Notes: a model not told the origin generated them from the letters alone. A stretch of DNA of 64,000 nt from Liopterus haemorrhoidalis (GCA_963971575.1 OZ020618.1:29626540-29690539), one strand, 5' to 3'. Numbered from the stretch's first letter, positions 11,191 through 23,149 are shown. A program made the numbers and translations.

Positions 11191-12270
11191 ACTTTTTTTC
11201 TTCTGCTATTTATGCTATTTATGTACCTATTATATAATTGTGTATGTTAGATTATTATTATATATGTACAATAAAAAGCTCAATTTTATATTATGTGTTT
11301 CTTTATAACCCCTTTTTATTATTAAACATGGATACATTTTCGTTTTATATAAAATTTTATTACAATTTCGAATTGTATTAAAATTTTATGTAAAACGAAA
11401 ATGTATTCATGCTTTATCAATTGTAATTTTTTTGGAATAATAAATATGAGTACATTCAAATTTCGCGGTTTCATTCAATTTAGTACGTGGTGAATCTCTA
11501 GTTAGCGTTAGTTACGCTGAACAAAATTTTGACACAGAGATGGCACTTCTGTTAATGTGTTCTGTGACTGTCATTTTTTGCAAAAAATTTGCAAACAGTT
11601 TTGTCGCTTTACAGTTTTTGCACTTAAGTAAAAGTAAAAATGTTACGAATATTACTACCCGTCAACAATGACGGATTTATAACATACAAATTTCAATTTC
11701 TTGTATGTATGTGTATTTGGTTTTATTTTTTAACGTATCTTAATTTCGTATAATTAACCAAAAAATATACCACCATGTCAGGTATTTTCGAAAAACAACA
11801 TGACTCACTATGTAAAGAAAGGAATATTAAAAGAAAAGATGCAGAAAGGATGGTAAAGAACTAAGTTAATACAGTCAAAAACATTTTTTTTTTTTTTGTT
11901 AAAAACTCGTAATTGTTGTTGGGTTAAACAACCTAGTGTTATAATATTGAAATTAAAAAATATGTACTCACTTTGGAAGAATTAGAACTAAGCCTTTTTT
12001 AAAAACATCTGCACGCTGTTTTAACACAAAACTAACACTATTTTAATACTAACTTTTAATTATTTACACTATTTTTAAACACTGTTTCATTATTTTTTAT
12101 TTTAAACACGTTCAAATCTTGCAAAAAAATTATTCTAGCTGAGCATTTTTAACTTGTTTATGCCAAAAGATTTCGTTTATCACTGGGATTATAGGATTAA
12201 CATGTGACCTTAGGAAAAAATGACGTCACAACGTTACCCAGATCACATACACACACTTGCTAATTATATA
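11190..12270. other. AT-rich spacer with a possible mini-exon
   Basis: Mostly featureless. At 11775 an ATG in a good context (ccaccATGT) opens a 27-codon frame (MSGIFEKQHDSLCK...) that runs into ATG|GTAAAG, a possible 5' splice site. No partner exon was recognised, so no gene is called. Confidence 0.3.
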
Positions 12271-12274
12271 TGTA

Positions 12275-12450
12275 CGATAATTCGACTGACGAAAGCGACA
12301 TAGAAGAAGTTAATTGTTAATGGCGTTCAGAATGTGTAGACAAGAAGTAGAATATGTATTACAACAAATAGGGCCTTTGTTAATAATAAAAATAACATGA
12401 ATCAATCTTTAACTGCTAAAGAGCAATTACTATTAAGTTTACATTGGCTT
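12275..12450 (+). pseudogene. PIF/Harbinger transposase N-terminal relic
   Basis: Two frames read FRMCRQEVEYVLQQIGPLL (12312-12385) and then NQSLTAKEQLLLSLHW (12398-12445). An RFR-plus-leucine-rich helix followed by a K/E-LLL-L-W segment is the conserved N-terminal layout of Harbinger transposases. An acidic DESDIEE stretch precedes it. The DDE domain is absent. Confidence 0.55.
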
Positions 12451-12596
12451 CCACTTTTACATTTTTTTTTTCTTTTAGTTAAATCTTAATTTGTTAATTT
12501 ATTTTCTTTGTATTTGTATATTTATAATAAGTACATCTAAATGTAATGCTTCAAATTAATTTAATTAATTTACAGTTTAGATTATAGGCTATTCCA

Positions 12597-12764
12597 AACG
12601 TTTAGGCGGGACTAACTGGAATTTTAATTTTTGTAAGTTGTCATGAGCTCTTCTTTTATGGTTTGAATTAGACTTTTGCTAAACAAAATTATCAAAAGCC
12701 TCACTTAATCGGTAAAAGTTACTAAAATAGAAAATCTAGTTCCGCCTAAACGTTTGGAATAGCC
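12597..12764 (+). mobile_element. 168-bp MITE, TIR GGCTATTCCAAACGTTTAGG
   Basis: Perfect-looking TIRs of about 24 bp: GGCTATTCCAAACGTTTAGG at the left and its complement ending CGTTTGGAATAGCC. It is flanked by TA on the left and TT on the right. Related by termini to the CAGTCTGTTCC family. Confidence 0.85.
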
Positions 12765-13131
12765 TTTATTTTGTTTCATTTGCACTGCTATAATAGGATA
12801 ACATATTTCCAGAATTGTCATTTTGTATTACTGTTTCCACAAATTTGTTTTTACAAATAAAATAGTATATTATTATACGAGTTTTAGAAAACGATGTATT
12901 GTCACACAAGTTTGGAGTATGACGAGCGAAGCGAGGTGTGTACCAAAGAATCAAGTGTGACAATATGTCGTATAAAACGAGCATAATATACTATTTTTTA
13001 TGCTTTGCATAACTTATTTTATAGAAATTTTAAAATATCACTTATAAAAAATATCGGAATACAATCTAGGGATTTTTGTGAAATGCGGTCACCATAGCAA
13101 CCATGTATATTAAAACAATTTCTATGATATA

Positions 13132-13721
13132 ATCTGTCTCAATTTGTAATACGAAACTAGATCTGGTTACTTTGGTGACTGTTGTGGTGTAAACAGACTT
13201 TGGCGTATCCGTGTGAACCAATACTATGATACAGTCTGTTCCAAACGGTTAAGCGGAACTAGATTTTGCAATCTAGTTACTTTCATCGTTTAAATCGTGC
13301 TTTTCGGCCGTTTTGTTTAAGCTTTGTAAATCATACTTACAATAAACATTTTTTGGTAATTTTTTTCATCATTTTAAAATGTCATTTTCTTTATATGTTA
13401 ATTTTTTGTGTCATTCTTATTACAAATTTCCCAATTATTTATATTTTTGTCATTAAAATATATAAAAAAAATAATTGACATTGACATTTATCATTAGTTT
13501 CCATGGTTTCATTGTTGGAATTTTAAATTTTGACATTCCAACGGGAAAAAATAAAACAACCCTAGCAAGGTCCCTTCTCGTGACAACCTAAAAGAACAAA
13601 ATTCCCATTTAGTTCCGCCTAACCGTTTGAAACAGACTGTAATATTATAAATGTATTGTCAATATACAACATAAAAAATGAACTTTTCCTGTTAGTTCCG
13701 TATTACAAAATGAGACAGATA
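13132..13721 (+). mobile_element. MITE family 2 (TIR ATCTGTCTCATTTTGTAAT), split by family 1
   Basis: Left end ATCTGTCTCAATTTGTAATA, right end TATTACAAAATGAGACAGAT. The interior has GGTTACTTTGGTGACTGTTG and TGTATTGTCAATATACAACA. A complete family 1 MITE sits inside, so this copy is the older one. Confidence 0.85.
13232..13639 (+). mobile_element. MITE family 1 (TIR CAGTCTGTTCCAAACGG)
   Basis: TIR CAGTCTGTTCCAAACGGTTA with TA on both sides, the Tc1/mariner target pattern. The interior has CTTTCATCGTTTAAATCGTG, CCATGGTTTCATTGTTGGAA and a TAGTTCCGCCTAACCG right end. The short frame MQSSYFHRLNRAF... recurs in every copy and has no coding constraint, so it is not annotated as a gene. Confidence 0.9.
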
Positions 13722-13739
13722 ATAACACAACACACAATA

Positions 13740-14205
13740 ATTTGACAGATACAAAACAACAAATCTTCTTTTTGAATTTTCTTAATAATAATATTATAAA
13801 ATAATTATTTGACATGGAAATACTTACAAATTGTATTAAATAAACATTTAAAAATATTTGAGGTTATCAATGAAATCTCTAAAAGTCACCAAAAACAGTT
13901 TAACAATAGCTTCTATTATTAAACTGTTTTCAGTGTAACAATGATATTATTGTGAACGCAAAGTATAACAAAGTATATATATTTTGTGATCATTTTTTCC
14001 AACACTGCAACTGTCATCTCATGACAGCTGTCATATTTCTGCACACAGATTAATAAAACTAATTTAGTAAATTATTATAAACAATATCAACAAAATTAGT
14101 GTTTTTTGTAAAGTTAACAGTGTTAGAGAATCCGAGAGCACTCAGTGAATATGAACGAATTGCAAGTACTGTATTAAATGCAATATTTGTTCCACTATAG
14201 AATAT
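13740..14205. other. AT-rich spacer, nothing recognised
   Basis: No TIRs, repeats or coding signal seen. Confidence 0.5.
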
Positions 14206-14211
14206 TGGAAC

Positions 14212-14994
14212 CAGGGGCGAACCAGGAACGAGGTTGTGAAGCGCCTGTGGCAAGTGTCTAACTTGCGCCCCTCTAATAATATTTTTATATACTAATTATA
14301 TACTAATTAGATATATGTAATACGTTTAATTTTCTAATGCCCGATAGCTAAAAAAAGAATTATACCGAGTTATACCTAACTTGAATTAAAACAGTATACA
14401 TTAACATTCAACTCTCCATTAATCTTTCCACAGAAATATATCATAACTAGAGTTAAAAATTTAACTCTCTTTAGTAGTGGGTCCTTCCCGGGATTTCCCG
14501 GGTGAGAATCCAGGGAAATTAGTTGTTTTTAATAATCTTGATTCTCAGGATTCACGTTTTAAATTCCGATAATTTCAAGTAATAACAGAAAATAACAAAC
14601 ACACGTGTTTAGAGGCGGATTTAACACATAGACGTGGAGAAGTTAATACAAAATAATAAAAACACACGCAATAACCCAAAGGATATATCTAACGGCGCGC
14701 TACGTATGGCGTTGTTTGTATGTCGTTGTATGTTTGAGTAACTTTTGATGGTTATTTTAGGCTTCACATAATAATGATTACAAACGTATGACCTCGTAAA
14801 ACAAATAGAAAAACATAAATCTTCGCTAGTCACAAGAAACTAAAAATGTTAAGAAGAAAATCCAAGAAAACAATTAACAAATATCATAGCTACGAAAAAA
14901 AAAACTTGTATGGTTATCGAAAATTTCTCTTGCGCCCCAAAACTTAGTTGCTCGTGGCGGGCGCCTCTTTTGCCACGCCCTCGTTACGGGCCTG
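14212..14994 (+). mobile_element. Non-autonomous hAT-like element (AGGCCCGTAACGAGG type)
   Basis: The right end read inward is CAGGCCCGTAACGAGGGCGT, followed by GGCAAAAGAGGCGCC. The left end has CAGGAACGAGG and GCGCCTGTGGCAAGTGT, matching the second copy at 24444-24843. The left terminus is partly duplicated (CAGGGGCGAAC then CAGGAACGAGG), so the exact start is uncertain. No transposase inside. Confidence 0.65.
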
Positions 14995-15190
14995 CTGCTG
15001 TTAACGATAAGTGTAGGGATATGCGATACTGAGAAAGTATCGATATTTGGGTATCGTATCAAAACAAAGTATCGATATTTTCAAGTATCGAAAGGAAAAA
15101 TTAATATATTTTCTATAAAACGTAAAATACATTTTATTCTTATAATAATAATTTAATTGTTTTACAATAATAAATAGATTAAAGTATAAA

Positions 15191-15606
15191 GGCTATTCCA
15201 AACATTTAGGCGGAACTAATTGGGAATTTCGTTCTTTTAGGTTGTCACGAGTCAAGAGAACAAACCTTGTTTGGGTTATTTCATTTTTCAGGTTGGTATG
15301 TGAAAATTTAAAATTCCAACAGTGAAACTGTTCTGTGAGTGAAGCCATGGAAACGAATGCCATTTATTAAAAAGGTTAATACTGTTTTACATATTTTGAA
15401 GACAAAACAAATAAATAAATGGGAAATTTTTATTAACAATGTTAAAAAATTAAAATGCAATGAAAAGGACATTTTATTAGTTAATTTAATCTATAATTTG
15501 AAATGTGAGTATGATATACAAAGCTTAAACAAAACGACATAAAGTCCGAATTAATAGATAAAAATTATTAGATTTCAAAGTCTAGTTCCACCTAAACGAT
15601 TAATCA
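15191..15606 (+). mobile_element. MITE family 1-like copy with GGCTATTCC end
   Basis: Left GGCTATTCCAAACATTTAGG, then GTTCTTTTAGGTTGTCACGA as in family 1. Right CTAGTTCCACCTAAACGATT. The outer right TIR is lost. Confidence 0.65.
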
Positions 15607-15699
15607 TATGATATTTTTGGTTATTATTAATTGATAACTTTATTTAATTTCCCAGAAATTACTTAGTTGTATTGTTGAAACACTGGTCGGTAGATGACT

Positions 15700-16070
15700 T
15701 TGCTTTCTTCTTTTTAATAAAGTCCCTAGATTACTAGGCCTTCAGAACATTCGTTCTTGCCCACCTGGAGCATTAAACTCAACCGCTACTCATTTCTACA
15801 CAATATACGGCTATAATTTGCGTTCAATCAGTTCAAATGCTCACGAGCGAAACGCAATATTCCACCTCGATAATTTGCGAGAAAAGCCTGACAAGTTACA
15901 GGTCTTGTTTTCTGAATCGTCTTTGGACTGTTCGTGATGAAATTGCCAAATTTTGAACTTCTTCGACAATTAGGGTAAGAATTCAGTCGTTTCGAGCGCT
16001 TGTGCGATATTCTAATACTGCGGTTATTTTCATATAATGGTGCAGCTCGTACAACGTCTTCCGGCCCCAT
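15700..16070 (-). pseudogene. Tc1-family transposase relic
   Basis: The minus strand starts MGPEDVVRAAPLYENNRSIR, which fits the N-terminal helix of insect Tc1-type transposases. A second frame supplies IAQALETTEFLP. The first frame resumes as ANYRGGILRFAREHLN at 15828-15890, the block just before the first catalytic Asp. Downstream, SLMLQVGKNE is readable after stops. Frames alternate, the middle and the catalytic residues are gone, and the copy is dead. No TIRs were assigned. Confidence 0.55.
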
Positions 16071-16079
16071 TTTAATTTT

Positions 16080-16780
16080 ATTTCACAAAAAAAGACTTGT
16101 AGGACTTTAGAAATTCTTCAGGTGGATAACTATTGGCAAAATTTTATTTTAACAATGAGTTATTTGTATTAAAACTTACGTACTTAATATGCGATATTAT
16201 ATAGTCTTCGTCCAAACGGGCATTATTTATTGTTACATCCTGTTTAGTTAACAACAAAAAATATTTGTTTATGCAGACATTGTATTTCTTCCCAATACGT
16301 ATAGTTTCCTAATAAAACGGTTAAATAATTTTTTATCAGCCTTTAAAATACAACATTAAGACAGTCCCATTTTTTTGTCTGCGAGTGTATATGTTTTTTT
16401 TGATTTTTTTATATATATATATTTTTTTCATATTCGATTAATCGATTAATCGATTATTTTCTACCAATTTAATCGAATATCGATTATAACATTTCGATTA
16501 AACAAATGATCAATTAATCGATTAATTAAGTTTTATTTCCATCTCTAGCCGTTACAGCTGTTAAAAGTCGACTGAAAGCATTCAAAACAATGATGTTTAA
16601 ATGCAAATTGTAACTCTGTGAAGGGTTGTATTTTAGTCGAAATCAAAAATAGTAAAAAATTGTAAAAAAAAGTAATTAAAAATTTCGTTGTGCTTATTAA
16701 GAAATTTAAATATATCTTGCAGTGCACTACAGCTGTATCCAACAAAAAAATAAAAATTAGAGTGTGTTAAAACATTAGCA
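16080..16780. other. Spacer with ATCGATTA-rich tract
   Basis: At 16434-16530 the sequence is built of ATCGATTA/TAATCGAT motifs (TTCGATTAATCGATTAATCG), giving strong local self-complementarity. Similar AAGTATCGATATTT motifs occur at 15025-15100. Nothing coding was seen. Confidence 0.5.
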
Positions 16781-16796
16781 TGTGAACACGATGCTA

Positions 16797-16995
16797 CATA
16801 GCGGAAAAACTGTCAGGACGCAAGGCACCGTCATAATAGTTATTTGTGTACCATGGCCAAAAATTAGATCTTTTTCGGCCGCATCTGAATTTGAAGGCCG
16901 ATGTGCAGCTGAGGCCTTCAAACAGATGGGAACGAAAAAGATCTTTTTGACAAAGGTGCACATTATATTTTTTGGGCAACCAAAAGTAATTTTTA
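16797..16995 (+). repeat. Dispersed repeat family 3
   Basis: Shares ACAAAGGTGCACATTATATT and TTTTTGGGCAACCAAAAGTA with 44186-44375 in the opposite orientation. The frame across it is not conserved between the two copies. Confidence 0.6.
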
Positions 16996-17382
16996 GAAAA
17001 ATTAAATTTATTTATTTGCATTGGTTTATTTATGGTTATTGACCATTTATTACAATTATAAATGTTTGTAGCTCCTTTTCTGTATATTTTCTTTATTTTA
17101 AAAGTTTGAAACAAACTATGCATTGGTAGAGCTGATGCAAGTAGTAGTACTTGTACCAGCTCCGTTATTGTCTGACGAGTTGCTGTTATCTTTAAGAATC
17201 TTATTAGCGATTGCGTAGTACGTATCAGTGTTTCGACATGTAAACACTTATAAACATCGGGTATAATGAACATCGGTTTTAACATACTTCCAGTTTAGTG
17301 TTCATGTAAAGAAGAAATGTTTGCTTAGAATCTTCATTTTCTTCTTATCTTGTTGGATTCAGTATAACACCATCCCGCCAGT

Positions 17383-17557
17383 CAGGGCCGGCGCGAGGCA
17401 TGTGCAGCATATGCGGCGGCACATGGTCCCGCGCTCAACAGCAGGCCCCGCTGTTCAACAACAGGCCCCTCGCATGCTCTTTACCTGGATCTGGGAGGTG
17501 AAGACCTTTTTTTTGCTCTTCTCGCACATGGCCCCGCAAACCCTAGCGCCGGCCCTG
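17383..17557 (+). mobile_element. 175-bp hAT MITE with perfect 8-bp TSD
   Basis: Termini CAGGGCCGGCGC and GCGCCGGCCCTG. Flanks are CCGCCAGT on both sides (17375-17382 and 17558-17565). An 8-bp duplication and CAGGG ends are diagnostic of hAT. GC-rich relative to its surroundings. Confidence 0.95.
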
Positions 17558-17803
17558 CCGCCAGTGTACATATATCTTGCTTAGAATCATTAAGTTTATA
17601 TTAAAATCAGAGAACTAGATAGTCATGATTTTTAATATTTTAATCTTCTTATCGCATCTTATATCGTGTGTCTAAAAAATATCGTATAACCAATTCCTAG
17701 AAATAATATTTCTTATAGATAATTTTTTATTGTTACAATTTGATCAGATATGGATGTACATAAGTATTCTAGATAATATTTTTTCAAGTCTCAATTAAAA
17801 AAT

Positions 17804-18293
17804 CAGCTGTGGCCATCACAGGACCGACCTACATCACAAAGTACTTGTATAAAATGCATTCTAGCAGCAGAGTAGAAGTAACTTGGCCCAATATTTTCTA
17901 ATAGAGATATTGTATATCATGACCATAGAAACATTACATGGAAGTATAAACAAATAGATACATGGAAAAAAAATTGAAAAATTTTTCAAATTTTTTTCGT
18001 TTTATCAAAAAATATCTGAAATAAAAGTTGTTAGATATTGCTTTTATAGCAACTTTTGTTAAGTAAATTTTTTCGAAATATTTCTCTGTTGTGAAATATT
18101 CGCAAAAATCTTAAAACCGACACGTTTTACCACTTTTACCGAAACTTGATCAACTTGTGCCATTGATGTCAAAAGCTTAAATATGAAGTTTATCTACACG
18201 TGCACACAGACAGACAGACAGACAGACCGACAGACATCATGCTAAAAATAGTCAAAACGTACCTCCCTTATATATGTTGGCGGTCGGTAAAAA
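17804..18293 (+). repeat. Repeat family R, uninterrupted copy
   Basis: CAGCTGTGGCCATCACAGGA at the start, a (CAGA)n tract at 18207-18231 and CCTCCCTTATATATGTTGGC plus GGTCGGTAAAA at the end. Slightly shortened in the part after the CAGA tract. Confidence 0.85.
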
Positions 18294-18489
18294 TTATATA
18301 TTCTACGATTTACTCCCTACCTTAATCGTTGTTAAATAGGTATGAAGAAAAATGTTTTTAGATCAATTATTTAAATCACTGAAAAAAAAAATCATCCACA
18401 ACCTTTAATTTCAGATACATATTTCTCACTATTAACAATGTATTATTTGATTTTTAAGTAAATATAGTTAATATATTTATTTAGTTATT

Positions 18490-19517
18490 ATCTGTCTCAA
18501 TTTGTAATACGAAACTAAGAGGAAAATTTAATTTTTTATGTTGTCTATTTAAAATATCATCTTAGGGTGGTACTGCTGAAATGGCACCTTTCAAAACATT
18601 TGACAATTCATATTTGACATTAAATTATATGTCAATTTATTTTTTTAATTGAAAAGTATTTTTATACAACCAAAATAAGAACATAACATCAGAAAATATG
18701 CATAAGAGACAACAATTAGATAAATATACAAAAAAACACATATATAACGCTTATGGAAAACTTTTAGAAAAAATTGGAACAAAATTAAAAAGAAGCGAAA
18801 TTATAGACCTTGTGGCAGATATTTTGTCGTAAATCTTGGTGTCCTTTTTGTTGTGAAATATAAAATAATTTACCCATTTCAATTTCTTTAGATTTCTGAA
18901 GGAGAAGTAAGAAAAATTTTAAATGAAGGTGTAGAAAATTTAAGACCGACGAACATGGGAAGAAGTTATAATAAGAAAACAGATAGAACCACAGACTACA
19001 TGTTTCGAAAAGATTTTTAGAGAAAAATTTGGGATTTACAGTCTGTTCCAAACGGTTAAGTGGAACTAAATGGGAATTTAGTTCTTTTAGGTTGTCACGT
19101 GAAGGGACCTTGCTTGGGATATTTAATTTTTCACGTTGGGATGTCAAAATTTAAAATTCCAACAATGAAACCATGGAAACGAATGACATATGTCAAAATT
19201 AAATATATTTTTTAGATATTTTAATGACAAAAAAATAAATAAATGGGAAATTTGTATTAAGGATGACACAAAAAATCAAAATATAAAGAAAATGGCATTT
19301 TAAAATGATATTAACCTTAACCAAAAAATGTTTATTGTAAGTATGATTTACAAAGCTTAAACAAAACGGCCGAAAGGCACGATTTAAACGATGAAAGTAA
19401 CTGTCTGAACTAATGAAAGGTGTTACTTCAGAATTACCACCCTAAGATGATATTTATATATACAACATAAAAAATGAAGTTTCCCTGTTAGTTTCGTATT
19501 ACAAAATGAGACAGATA
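18490..19517 (+). mobile_element. MITE family 2, long copy with insertion
   Basis: Ends ATCTGTCTCAATTTGTAATA and TTACAAAATGAGACAGAT, with about 115 bp of mirrored subterminal sequence (ATCATCTTAGGGTGGTA against TACCACCCTAAGATGAT). The interior at 18697-18831 holds a 44-codon frame (MHKRQQLDKYTKKHIYNAYG...). After a gap with a TTTCTTTAG acceptor there is ISEGEVRKILNEG, which resembles an N-terminal helix-turn-helix of IS630/Tc1-type transposases. If so, this longer copy preserves part of the parent element. A family 1 MITE is nested at 19039. Confidence 0.75.
19039..19404 (-). mobile_element. MITE family 1, nested copy, right end truncated
   Basis: CAGTCTGTTCCAAACGGTTA at the left with the interior in reverse order relative to 13232. 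The right end stops after GATGAAAGTAACTGTCT. Confidence 0.8.
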
Positions 19518-19528
19518 ATATCTAATAA

Positions 19529-19925
19529 AGTCTGTTCCAAATGGTTAGGCGGAACTAGATTTTGCAGTCTAGTTACTTTCATCGTTTAAATCGTGCTTTT
19601 CGGCCGTTTTGTTTAAGCTTTGTAAATCATACTTACAATAAACATTTTTTTGTTAAGGTTAATATCATTTTAAAATGTAATTTTCTTTATATTTTGATTT
19701 TTTCTGTCTTTCTTAATACAAATTTCCCATTTATTTATTTATTTTTTTATTAAAATATGTAAAAAAATAATTTAATGTTATTCGTTTCCATGGTTTCATT
19801 GTTGGAATTTTAAATTGTGACATTCCAACGTAAAAAATGAAATTACCCAAGCAAGGTCCCTTCTCGTAACAACCTAAAAGAACGAAATTCCCATTTAGTT
19901 CCGCCTAACCGTTTGAAACAGACTG
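19529..19925 (+). mobile_element. MITE family 1 copy
   Basis: AGTCTGTTCCAAATGGTTAG to CCGTTTGAAACAGACTG, with the interior as in 13232. Confidence 0.85.
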
Positions 19926-20038
19926 TATGTATTTTTGTTTTTTATATTTTATCACGATATTTCATTGATAATCGTAATATTTTTTTACTATTATACGAGT
20001 AATAATCGAAAGTTTGATGAAATAAATATTAATATATA

Positions 20039-20443
20039 CAGTCTGTTCCAAACGGTTAAGCGGAACTAGATTTTGCAATCTAGTTACTTTCATCGTTTAA
20101 ATCGTGCCTTGCGGCCGTTTTGTTTAAGCTTTGTAAATCATACTTACAATAAAAATTTTTTGGTTAAGGTTAATATCATTTTAAAATGTCATTTTCTTTA
20201 TATTTTGATTTTTTGTGTCATTCTTAATACAAATTTCCCATTTATTTATTTTTTTGTCATTAAAATATAAAAAAAAAATATTTAATTTTGACATATATCA
20301 TTCGTTTCCATGGTTTCATTGTTGGAATTTTAAATTTTGACATCCCAACGTGAAAAATGAAATAACCCAAGCAAGGTCCCTTCTCGTGACAACCTAAAAG
20401 AACTAAATTCCCATTTAGTTCCGCTTGCCTTTGGAACAGACTG
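20039..20443 (+). mobile_element. MITE family 1 copy
   Basis: CAGTCTGTTCCAAACGGTTA to CTTTGGAACAGACTG, TA on both sides. Confidence 0.9.
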
Positions 20444-20639
20444 TATCTTTCTATTATTTATTATGATTTATTCCTGCTAGATACCGTAAACAAAATAAAA
20501 GTAATTCATGCAATAGTGGTTAAGTTTAAATGCTTTCAAATTAACGTTAGTATAAAAATTGATATGACGTGTGAATTTTCACAGATTTCAGAATTTCATA
20601 TGTATTTAGTGAGTAAAAGAGGTTATCGATACTATTATA

Positions 20640-21046
20640 CAGTCTGTTCCAAACGGTTAAGCGGAACTAAATGGGAATTTCGTTCTTTTAGGTTGTCACG
20701 AGAAGGGAACTCGCTTGGGTTATTTCATTTTTCACGTTGGAATGTCACAATTTAAAATTCCAACAATGAAACCATGGAAACGAATGACATGTCAAAATTA
20801 AATTATTATTTTTTATATATTTTAATGACAAACAAATTAATAATTGGGAAATTTGTATTAAGAATGACACAAAAAATCAAAATATAAAGAAAATAACAAT
20901 TTAAAATGATATTAACCTTAACCAAAAAATGTTTATTGTGAGTATGATTTACAAAGCTTAAACAAAACGGTCGAAAAGCACGATTTAAACGATGAAAGTA
21001 ACTAGATTGCAAAAGATAGTTCCGCCTAACCGTTTGGAACAGACTG
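20640..21046 (-). mobile_element. MITE family 1 copy, opposite orientation
   Basis: CAGTCTGTTCCAAACGGTTA to CCGTTTGGAACAGACTG, TA on both sides. The interior runs in reverse order. Confidence 0.9.
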
Positions 21047-21082
21047 TAGTAAGGTATCTGTAAGACATTGACAGTTTGAAAA

Positions 21083-21336
21083 TTTTCTAAAAACCTTATC
21101 GATGGCGATTGCGAAATAGTTTGTAATAATCAGTCTGTAATGATTATTGCAAAAGACCCAGATCATCATGATAGAACGAAGCACATAGATATTAAATTTC
21201 ATTTTATTCGTGACCGTGTCAAAAATAAAGATGTCAAAATGACATACTGCCCATATCAAATGATGGTTGCAGATTTCCTTACCATACCAGTTCCTAAAGT
21301 AAAATTAAAATTTTGTTGTGATCAGGAAAAGGTACG
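21083..21336 (+). pseudogene. Ty1/copia RNase H fragment
   Basis: The frame reads VCNNQSVMIIAKDP, HHDRTKHIDIKFHFIRD, VADFLTIPVPK and KFCC. This is the C-terminal end of the copia RNase H domain: a DNQSA-like motif (here NNQS), then HxRTKHIDxxxHxxRD, then the ADxLTKPL motif at the end of Pol. Only about 80 codons survive. GACATTGACAGTTTGAA just upstream (21064) also occurs in the LTR-like sequence at 23168, consistent with one rearranged copia element. Confidence 0.8.
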
Positions 21337-21399
21337 TGTTTACAACATCCCACTTCCCACTTACGCATGCGTCAAACACATGTCATTTGTTTAATATAC

Positions 21400-21550
21400 A
21401 GAGATTCTAAACAAGTGGGACTGTGCAGAACTTTTATTTATGTCATTAAACTGATGGGTAGCTCGCTTCGCTCGGCTTCTTCTAACCAAACACTTACTAA
21501 CCTAACCTAACCTAAGATAGTGTTTTGTCATTAAACTAGAAGATGGTTAG
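21400..21550 (+). repeat. Dispersed copy of the 90-bp CCTAA-containing repeat
   Basis: GATTCTAAACAAGTGGGACT, then GATGGGTAGCTCGCTTCGCT, then TACTAACCTAACCTAACCTA, in the same order as at 521-640. Confidence 0.75.
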
Positions 21551-22340
21551 CACAAATTATAAAACAAGGAAGATAGCGGACTCCCATGTTACGGCTTTGG
21601 ACAGCGATAGTTGCGACATTCGTGGTTGTAATATGAACTAGGATTAGATAGTATGCAACCCGCAGTGCACACAAATATATTTTTATATTTTAAATTGCTA
21701 TGATTCGCGCGATCATTAATTTTCTACCAAAATTGAAAAATAAAATGTAATTTTGGTAGAAAATTAAAGATTGCCTTGAACCGAAAATTATGATTTATTT
21801 ATTTACGACTCTCCTAATTAATTTCCTAAAATTAAAATTATAATTGTTAAAAGTTAATACTTCAGTAAGCATTAAGTTTTATTATTTTATTTGCAAGCAA
21901 GCATATGAAATAAATAAACAAGTATTTATTTTTTACTTTTATATTTACTTTTATTGTACATATTAAATGTAGTCTGTGCCATTTTTTTTATTACACTATT
22001 TATATTTCTTTTTCATTTACCATTTAAAATATTATTAATTACACTACACCATTTGAAAATAAAAAATGTGGTGCTAATATTTAAAATTTCTTATAAAATT
22101 CATCACTGTCACAATCACAATTTACTGTCACCTATCGTTACAACGTCAAAAACAATTGCCGCAAATTGCCGATAATGAAGTGTTCTCAAAATTTTGGTTA
22201 AACAAAAACGCTTTAAGCGCTGTCGGTGGATGGAATATAACTTAAAACCGTTTCAAGGCCGTGTATATGAGTTTCATACCCCTGATGGTTAGCTCGCTTC
22301 CAGAAACCATTGTTTTAGAGCCACTGACAATTCTTGAATT
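21550..22340. other. Spacer with one long hairpin
   Basis: No gene or TIR pair seen apart from the hairpin at 21718-21765. Confidence 0.5.
21718..21765 (+). repeat. Perfect 17-bp hairpin
   Basis: AATTTTCTACCAAAATT (21718-21734) and AATTTTGGTAGAAAATT (21749-21765) are exact complements around a 14-nt loop. Confidence 0.85.
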
Positions 22341-22346
22341 ATCTAT

Positions 22347-23008
22347 ACAATGTTCCGTAACTGCACACCTAACTACCGCGGTCGCGGTTGCGGTAAAGTC
22401 GTGGTAAGTTGTGGTTACCCAGTGGTTACCTGAAAACGCGTTTTAGTTACGGAACGGTGGTCACACCTCACAGTTCATAAAACAGACAACTGAACTGTCA
22501 TTTTATGGACGTTATAGGTTATAGATATTCCCTTACAAACTTATTAATAAAAATATTTGTTTTATTAGTACTTGTTTACAATGGCACATTATATAAGAAC
22601 ATATATGATTTTTCCCGATATTATTGTTCACGACATCGATCAATATTACTAAAAATCAGTTACTTACACTCATTCTTACTGTTTTAATTACAGACTGTAG
22701 TAAAATAATATAATTTACTACTTGCACTACAAAGAAACGATTAATTCTCTCCACTTAATTCTCGCCTTATTGTAATGGTTTTGAAATTCCCGCCTTTTGT
22801 AGTTTACATTAGATCTGAAGTTATTAGTGGGAGGAAATAACCACACTAACCGCGATATTTCCACGGTTAGTTTGGTTACAAAAAAGTAACCAAAATTTTC
22901 AGTAACCGCGTTCCAAAACCTAACAATTTTCCTGAAAAGGTTAATGTCGTACACTTTCGGAACGGGAAACTTCAACCGCGGTTACTTTCGTTGAGTAATG
23001 GAACATTG
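22347..23008 (+). mobile_element. Non-autonomous DNA transposon, TIR CAATGTTCC, TA target
   Basis: TA|CAATGTTCCGTAACT on the left mirrors AGTAATGGAACATTG|TA on the right. ACCGCGG motifs are mirrored further in (CTACCGCGGTCGCGG and CAACCGCGGTTAC). Two short frames inside (22505-22687 and 22727-22975) lack recognisable domains. Confidence 0.8.
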
Positions 23009-23149
23009 TATTAGTGTAGTCGTTATGTGCTGCCATCTGTATAGAGTTTGAAGGGGGATATTGTAAACATTGTCCCAGTTAAGTTTATTGCAGTATCATT
23101 GTTCTTAGTTCAATTCCTTCTCAAACTTAAAACTTTGAATTTATTTAAG

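Noticed and set aside
13266..13478. Recurring frame MQSSYFHRLNRAF in several places
   Set aside because: It is part of MITE family 1; the copies diverge without codon constraint and the frame crosses AT-rich filler.
16794..17285. 163-codon minus-strand frame
   Set aside because: No domain. The 3' part is repeat family 3 and the frame is not kept in the copy at 44186.
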